From: JBDSYA01 sp039925865
Lineage (GTDB): Bacteria; Bacteroidota; Ignavibacteria; Tepidaquicellales; Tepidaquicellaceae
Assembly (NCBI GenBank): GCA_039925865.1
Contig: JBDSYA010000288.1
Span: 1 to 9,973, forward strand
Direction of reading: 5' to 3'
DNA: 9,973 nucleotides
A model generated the notes under the pieces. It had not been told where the DNA came from and ran no database searches. It was given only the letters and a program-made list of their open reading frames with translations. Shown here piece after piece: positions 6,240 to 9,973 of the stretch (positions are counted from its first letter, which is position 1; every line of letters starts with the position of its first letter). Both the position numbers and the translations under genes were made by a program.

Positions 6240-8003
6240 ATGTCAAAAAAACTTATAGTAATATTCCTGATACTATTACTAACAGATATTTCAATTTCTC
6301 AGACAAAAATTTTATCGATCGACGTTTCGGGAAATAATTATTTATCCGCTTATGCCATTATAAATTTAATGGTATCTAAAAAAGACGGTGACTTTAAGGA
6401 AGAGCAGTATATGGCTGATCTCAGGACCATACGCGATAAATATAAAGCCTCCGGCTATCTTTTTGTTAAATTTACCGAAGACAAAATTTTTTTCAACAAT
6501 GATTCTTCATTTGTCGATATAATTTTGAAGATAGATGAAGGTAAAAAAGTTACCATTGGAAAAATTGTTGTTAGCGGCAATTCGTCATTTTCTGATGATT
6601 ATATCTTAAATAGATTCGAAACTAAAATAGGTGATAATCTGAATGACAATATTCTTAATGATGACATTAAAGAATTACTGAATAATTATGAATTAAAAGA
6701 TCTGCCGTTTGCAAAAATATCAGTGAAAGATATATCTGTTTACAATGATAACGGTGAGGAAAAGATTAAAGTAGAACTTGCTGTGACGGAAAATTCAAAA
6801 GTAAGTGTTGAACAGGTAAAGATCAAAGGTAATGAAACAACAGAAGATTATGTCATTCTGAGGGAAATTAAAATTGATAAAAATAAATTTATATCTTCCC
6901 AGTCTCTGCAGCAAATGAAAGAACGTCTCGACCGGCTTAATATATTTGAGTCTGTTGCCGATCCTAAGATTTATTCCTTAAAAAATAAAAATGAGTCCGG
7001 ACTTCTGATAGAAGTAAAGGAAGGAAATACAAATACATTCGATGGTGTACTCGGCTACAATCCGCCCCGGGGAACTGATGACAATGGATTTTTTACAGGT
7101 CTTGTAAATGTTTCTTTCAGAAATCTTTTCGGTACCGGACGAAAACTTGAAGCCAAGTATCAGCAGGAAGTTAAAGAAACTCAGGAGCTTGAGTTTAAAT
7201 ATTTTGAACCTTATTTCTTTAACCTTCCCTTTAACATTAATTTTGGTTTTCTTCAGCGTCTTCAGGACACAACTTATACTCGTCGTAATCTGGATTTCAA
7301 AGGTGATTTTCTATTCACGGATAAATTTACAATTTCTCTTTTAGGCGGATACGATCGGGTAATTCCTTCGGATATTGCCAATCCGGGTTTTGTAATTGCT
7401 GACTCAAGGATTTTTCTATCAGGGCTTGAATTAAAGTTCGACAGCCGCGATAATATTTTTGTTCCTTCAAAAGGATTTTTATACAGGACATACTATTCAT
7501 ACGGTAATAAAAAGATTTTTAATATCAGCGAATTGCAAAATCTCGGGTATGCAGAAAGTTTTTCCATTCAGAAATATTATCTCGACCTTGATTTTTATTT
7601 TTCGTTTTTTAAAAGGCAAACTAATCTTTTGAAACTTTTTGGCGGTGAAATCAGATCAGACAAACTGGAAGATGCAGATTTTTTCAGGATCGGAGGCACA
7701 AAGTTTATAAGAGGTTATCGCAATGAACAATTTCTTGCTTCACGTTTAGCAGCAGGCAATCTTGAATTAAGATATTCAATTTCCAGGAAAGGCTTTTTAT
7801 TCGGATTTTTTGATGCAGGATATTATTTCAGACCCGCCGATATAATCAATAATTATCCTGAACAAAGCGGTTTTCTCTATGGATACGGGCTCGGAATAAG
7901 GCTCGAGACCGGACTGGGTATCATTGGTGTAAGTTATGCATTGGGAAAAGACGACAGTATTCTTGACGGAAAAATTAATTTTGGACTGATTAATGATTTT
8001 TAG
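6240..8003 (+). CDS. Omp85-family outer-membrane assembly protein, three POTRA domains (TamA/BamA-like)
   Basis: The 587-residue protein begins with a signal peptide (KK, then LIVIFLILLLTDIS, cleavage near SQ at 20-21). Three POTRA domains follow at about 23-100, 105-183 (IGKIVVSGNSSFSDDYIL) and 188-262 (VEQVKIKGNETTEDYVILREI...LDRLNIFESV). The remaining ~320 residues form a beta-barrel. The barrel carries the Omp85 signatures FDSRDNIFVPSKG (400-412) and IRGYR (490-494), the conserved RGF/Y loop-6 motif, and it ends in a C-terminal Phe as outer-membrane proteins usually do. Family members insert or translocate proteins at the outer membrane. Three POTRAs and this length resemble TamA (about 577 residues) more than BamA (five POTRAs, about 800). 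Whether it is the essential BamA or a paralogue cannot be decided here, so no symbol is given. The ATG start lacks a Shine-Dalgarno site. The gene converges with the TPR gene, 25 bases apart. Confidence 0.9.
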   Translation: MSKKLIVIFLILLLTDISISQTKILSIDVSGNNYLSAYAIINLMVSKKDGDFKEEQYMADLRTIRDKYKASGYLFVKFTEDKIFFNNDSSFVDIILKIDEGKKVTIGKIVVSGNSSFSDDYILNRFETKIGDNLNDNILNDDIKELLNNYELKDLPFAKISVKDISVYNDNGEEKIKVELAVTENSKVSVEQVKIKGNETTEDYVILREIKIDKNKFISSQSLQQMKERLDRLNIFESVADPKIYSLKNKNESGLLIEVKEGNTNTFDGVLGYNPPRGTDDNGFFTGLVNVSFRNLFGTGRKLEAKYQQEVKETQELEFKYFEPYFFNLPFNINFGFLQRLQDTTYTRRNLDFKGDFLFTDKFTISLLGGYDRVIPSDIANPGFVIADSRIFLSGLELKFDSRDNIFVPSKGFLYRTYYSYGNKKIFNISELQNLGYAESFSIQKYYLDLDFYFSFFKRQTNLLKLFGGEIRSDKLEDADFFRIGGTKFIRGYRNEQFLASRLAAGNLELRYSISRKGFLFGFFDAGYYFRPADIINNYPEQSGFLYGYGLGIRLETGLGIIGVSYALGKDDSILDGKINFGLINDF

Positions 8004-8004
8004 A

Positions 8005-8048
8005 TGAGTTCTTAATGAATAAAAAAATTTATTCATACTGAGTTCTTA
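8005..8048. terminator. Short-loop hairpin between 10-base direct repeats at a convergent gene junction
   Basis: ATGAATAAA (8015-8023) pairs perfectly with TTTATTCAT (8028-8036) across a 4-base A loop. It is bounded by direct repeats TGAGTTCTTA at 8005-8014 and 8039-8048. It lies just past the Omp85 stop and covers the stop codon of the opposing TPR gene. It could end both transcripts, but there is no U-run after the stem on either strand and the stem is AT-rich, so terminator strength is uncertain. Confidence 0.4.
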
Positions 8049-9117
8049 TAAATAAATTGGTTGAATCTAATTTCAGCTTGTTATTGGCGAGCCAATTAAG
8101 AAAACTTTTCCACTTATCATTATTTGAATTTTTCCATTTATCAAATGCATTCTGATTGCCATTCATCAAAATCCAGTAATTGTACGCTTCAATATGACCG
8201 GCTTCAGATATAATTCCCTGATAATCTAATAATGCATTTGGATAGTCAACATTTAAACCTTTTGCGAAATAGTTTTCAACAAATCTTTTTCTGATATTGT
8301 TTAGAGAATAAATGCTCACATCCTTTTCGTCACTGATAGCTTCTTTAAGAAGCGGTTCATAAACTCCATTGCCAAAAGGAAGTAACTTTTTAGTATTCTC
8401 TGATTTTTCTTTAACTGTATAAAGAATTTTGCTAAAATCGACAATGTGATTCCCATCGAATACAATGGTTATCTGTTTCGAATAATTGTCGTAAAGTATT
8501 TTACTTATTTCTTCAGCATGGCTGCCATCAAGATCAAGGTTCAAAAACAATTCGCCATAGATCATCGTCCAAACCTTTTCCGATGTTGCATTAAATATTT
8601 TAGCTAATAAATAATAGTTTTCCGCATACTCCGGCTCTGCTTTAATTCCTTCTTCAAAACTATCAATTGCTTTTTCAATATTTTCTTTTTGAAGATAGCA
8701 GATTCCCATTTCCATATACAACATTCCGGACTGAGGGAATCTCTTTATGCCTGCTTTATAATTTTTTATTGCCTCATCAAACTCACCATCAATTTTATAA
8801 ATTTTTCCAAGAAGCTGATACAATTCATCAGTTATATCCTGCCTGGAAGAAAGTTTTTTTAAAATTTCAGCTGAATCATCATATCTTCTGATTGTAAAAT
8901 ATATAAAGGCAATCTCGTAAGGATATCTAAAATTATCAGGATCCAGCTCTTGAGCTTCCTCAAGTAAACCTATTGAGACATGAATTTTCCCTCTCTTGAC
9001 AAAATCCAGAGCATCCTGACGTTTCTCCTTTGCAAGATCTTTTTTAGATTGTGAAATTGATGAGCCGGCAAAGACTATCTCAGCAAGTAAGAAACAAATT
9101 ATGCAAAATAATTTCAT
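8029..9117 (-). CDS. Exported tetratricopeptide-repeat (TPR) protein
   Basis: The chosen ATG at 9117-9115 gives 362 residues beginning MKLFCIICFLLAEIVFAG, a clear Sec signal peptide with cleavage likely after VFA. An in-frame TTG at 9132 would add five residues (MFKNT) and is less convincing. About five TPR units follow between residues ~30 and ~198, with the alternating small and aromatic positions typical of the repeat. Examples are YQLLGKIYKIDGEFDEAIKNYKAGIKRFP (read as two helices) and MEMGICYLQKENIEKAIDSFEEGIKAEP. TPR arrays bind peptides or other proteins, so this is probably a periplasmic scaffold. The C-terminal ~150 residues are non-repeat, rich in Trp/Asn/Lys at the end (WKSFLNWLANNKL), and I do not recognise them. 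There is no lipobox at the proper place. It has its own candidate promoter upstream, and a convergent junction with the Omp85 gene. A functional link to that gene is only suggested by adjacency. Confidence 0.85.
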   Translation of the reverse strand: MKLFCIICFLLAEIVFAGSSISQSKKDLAKEKRQDALDFVKRGKIHVSIGLLEEAQELDPDNFRYPYEIAFIYFTIRRYDDSAEILKKLSSRQDITDELYQLLGKIYKIDGEFDEAIKNYKAGIKRFPQSGMLYMEMGICYLQKENIEKAIDSFEEGIKAEPEYAENYYLLAKIFNATSEKVWTMIYGELFLNLDLDGSHAEEISKILYDNYSKQITIVFDGNHIVDFSKILYTVKEKSENTKKLLPFGNGVYEPLLKEAISDEKDVSIYSLNNIRKRFVENYFAKGLNVDYPNALLDYQGIISEAGHIEAYNYWILMNGNQNAFDKWKNSNNDKWKSFLNWLANNKLKLDSTNLFIRTQYE

Positions 9118-9199
9118 CGTGTTTTTGAACAAATGTACAATTTAATTATTAGGTGAGCCATATTAATATATTAATAAGAGTGTCGCTTTCCATTTTTAC

Positions 9200-9229
9200 C
9201 AAACGTAAATTAAATATTAAGAAATCAAA
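9200..9229 (-). promoter_or_regulatory. Candidate Bacteroidetes-type promoter for the TPR gene
   Basis: On the minus strand, TTTG (9229-9226) is followed after 18 bases by TACGTTTG (9207-9200), matching the -33 TTTG and -7 TAnnTTTG consensus of this phylum. Transcription would begin near 9193, about 75 bases before the ATG at 9117. A second -7-like match, TACATTTG (9137-9130), has no matching -33. Confidence 0.5.
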
Positions 9230-9255
9230 AATATACTGATTTGTAAAATCAGTAT
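9228..9255 (-). terminator. Stem-loop terminator of the DUF2851 gene
   Basis: ATACTGATTT (minus, 9255-9246) pairs perfectly with AAATCAGTAT (9242-9233) across a 3-base loop, and is followed by ATTTTTG. It starts 14 bases after the DUF2851 stop codon. The stem is AT-rich and the U-run short (5), so termination may be partial. The U-run overlaps the -33 element of the TPR promoter. Confidence 0.6.
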
Positions 9256-9269
9256 TAGTCTCGAATTAT

Positions 9270-9973
9270 TTAATACAGTATGATCTTCAATGGTTCATGA
9301 ACTTCCTCATTTGCAAAGACAATTTTACCTATATCACACTCATTGCATTTACCTTTTATACAGTAAAAATTGTGAAGGTGTAATAACCCCTGTTCGTCTG
9401 ATATAGAATTAACTTTTACATCCAGCTGCTTTTCCATAATTCTTGTGATCTCATTGCTTCCACTTTTTTGTTTTTCTTTTCGAAAAAAATAGTCAACTCG
9501 TTTTTTAAGATTTTCCTTTTCAAAAATTACCGAATAATAATTTATAACGGGAAGAATTACATTGGTTATAATATCTTTGATCCTCTCTTTTCCTATTGTT
9601 CGGGTAACGGATTTACTCGACTTCCCGAAATTATAATGATTTTGCCAGTATGCTGAGATCTTTATTTCATTAAATTTCCCCATCAGCTCCTTTGTAATGT
9701 TGTTGCCTTCCTCAAATATTCTGACAATAGCAGAAAATAAATTATTGTAGGCAATTTCATAGAGAAGTGCAGAAGCATATGCGATCCGGATAGAAGGAAA
9801 GTTTGCGGGCCTCAATCTGAAAAAATTCCATTCAGACCGATCCATGCTTTCCTCCATAAATATCTCTTTCAAAATCCGGCGGCTTTCTTTCAGATCTGCA
9901 ATATATTTATCTTTAAAGTGAAGGTCTTTCATAAAGCCACTTAATCCGTACAGCAGTGATTCAGTCTGAATAA
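9270..9973 (-). CDS. DUF2851 family protein (3' part; start outside window)
   Basis: The frame is open from the right edge to TAA at 9272-9270, about 233 residues. The ATG at 9932-9930 is probably internal, because in-frame sequence before it (IQTESLLYGLSGF) matches the family pattern of an E-(A/S)-L-L-(F/Y)-G motif preceding this region. Further family marks are FFRLRPANFPSIRIA (RLRPANFP at 9818-9795), the IGKERIKDIITNVILPVINYY segment, and a C-terminal GLLHLHNFYCIKGKCNEC with cysteines in a CX4CX2C pattern (codons 9362-9336). DUF2851 proteins are about 420 residues, common in Bacteroidota and relatives, and of unknown function, so roughly the N-terminal 40-45% is missing here. It appears cytoplasmic from what is visible: there is no membrane segment in this part. 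A stem-loop follows the stop. Family assignment is from memory of its motifs. Confidence 0.8.
   Translation of the reverse strand, partial: IQTESLLYGLSGFMKDLHFKDKYIADLKESRRILKEIFMEESMDRSEWNFFRLRPANFPSIRIAYASALLYEIAYNNLFSAIVRIFEEGNNITKELMGKFNEIKISAYWQNHYNFGKSSKSVTRTIGKERIKDIITNVILPVINYYSVIFEKENLKKRVDYFFRKEKQKSGSNEITRIMEKQLDVKVNSISDEQGLLHLHNFYCIKGKCNECDIGKIVFANEEVHEPLKIILY

Noticed and set aside
9270..9932. Complete 220-residue gene starting at the ATG at 9932
   Set aside because: The frame continues open to the window edge and the extra residues (TESLLYGLSGF) fit the DUF2851 family, so the gene is truncated by the window.
1..9973. A new defence, toxin-antitoxin or biosynthetic system
   Set aside because: All substantial genes fall into housekeeping, secretion/envelope or unknown-function families; no nuclease, methylase, toxin pair, integrase or synthase module is visible.

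Overview
The window suggests an AT-rich member of the Bacteroidota/Chlorobiota/Ignavibacteriota group, most likely an Ignavibacteria-type organism. Three points support this. Two neighbouring genes encode C-terminal type IX secretion (T9SS) sorting domains with the characteristic NYPNPFN motif. Shine-Dalgarno sites are mostly weak or absent, with rpsA the clear exception. A DUF2851 protein, a family typical of this group, sits at the right edge. Genus-level assignment is inference.

Left part (1-2854): the C-terminal 336 residues of a secreted M1-family zinc aminopeptidase are followed by a secreted YCF48/BNR-like repeat protein. That second gene is split by a one-base frameshift in a run of seven T, which separates its propeller-like repeats from its T9SS sorting tail. 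It is flanked by five copies of a GCGTCAGGACT-based palindromic (REP-like) repeat: three upstream in one orientation and two downstream in the opposite orientation.

Middle (2799-5611, minus strand): cmk (cytidylate kinase) followed by rpsA (six-domain ribosomal protein S1), the widely conserved cmk-rpsA pairing. A clear rho-independent terminator follows rpsA, and a hairpin abuts its Shine-Dalgarno sequence.

A 628-base stretch (5612-6239) has no full gene. It carries a 132-base foldback, MITE-like element with perfect 18-base terminal inverted repeats, several smaller inverted repeats and a 23-codon signal-peptide-like ORF that may be a gene relic.

Right part (6240-9973): a plus-strand Omp85 outer-membrane protein with three POTRA domains and a beta-barrel (TamA/BamA-like) converges on a minus-strand exported TPR protein. 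Upstream of the TPR gene is the C-terminal part of a DUF2851 gene that runs off the window. A stem-loop terminator and a Bacteroidetes-type promoter (TTTG, 18 bases, TACGTTTG) are packed into the gap between those two.

Functionally the window mixes core translation and nucleotide genes with envelope and secretion genes (T9SS cargo, Omp85 assembly factor, periplasmic TPR protein). I see no complete defence, CRISPR or biosynthetic system. The least ordinary features are the REP arrays, the homopolymer frameshift and the foldback element.
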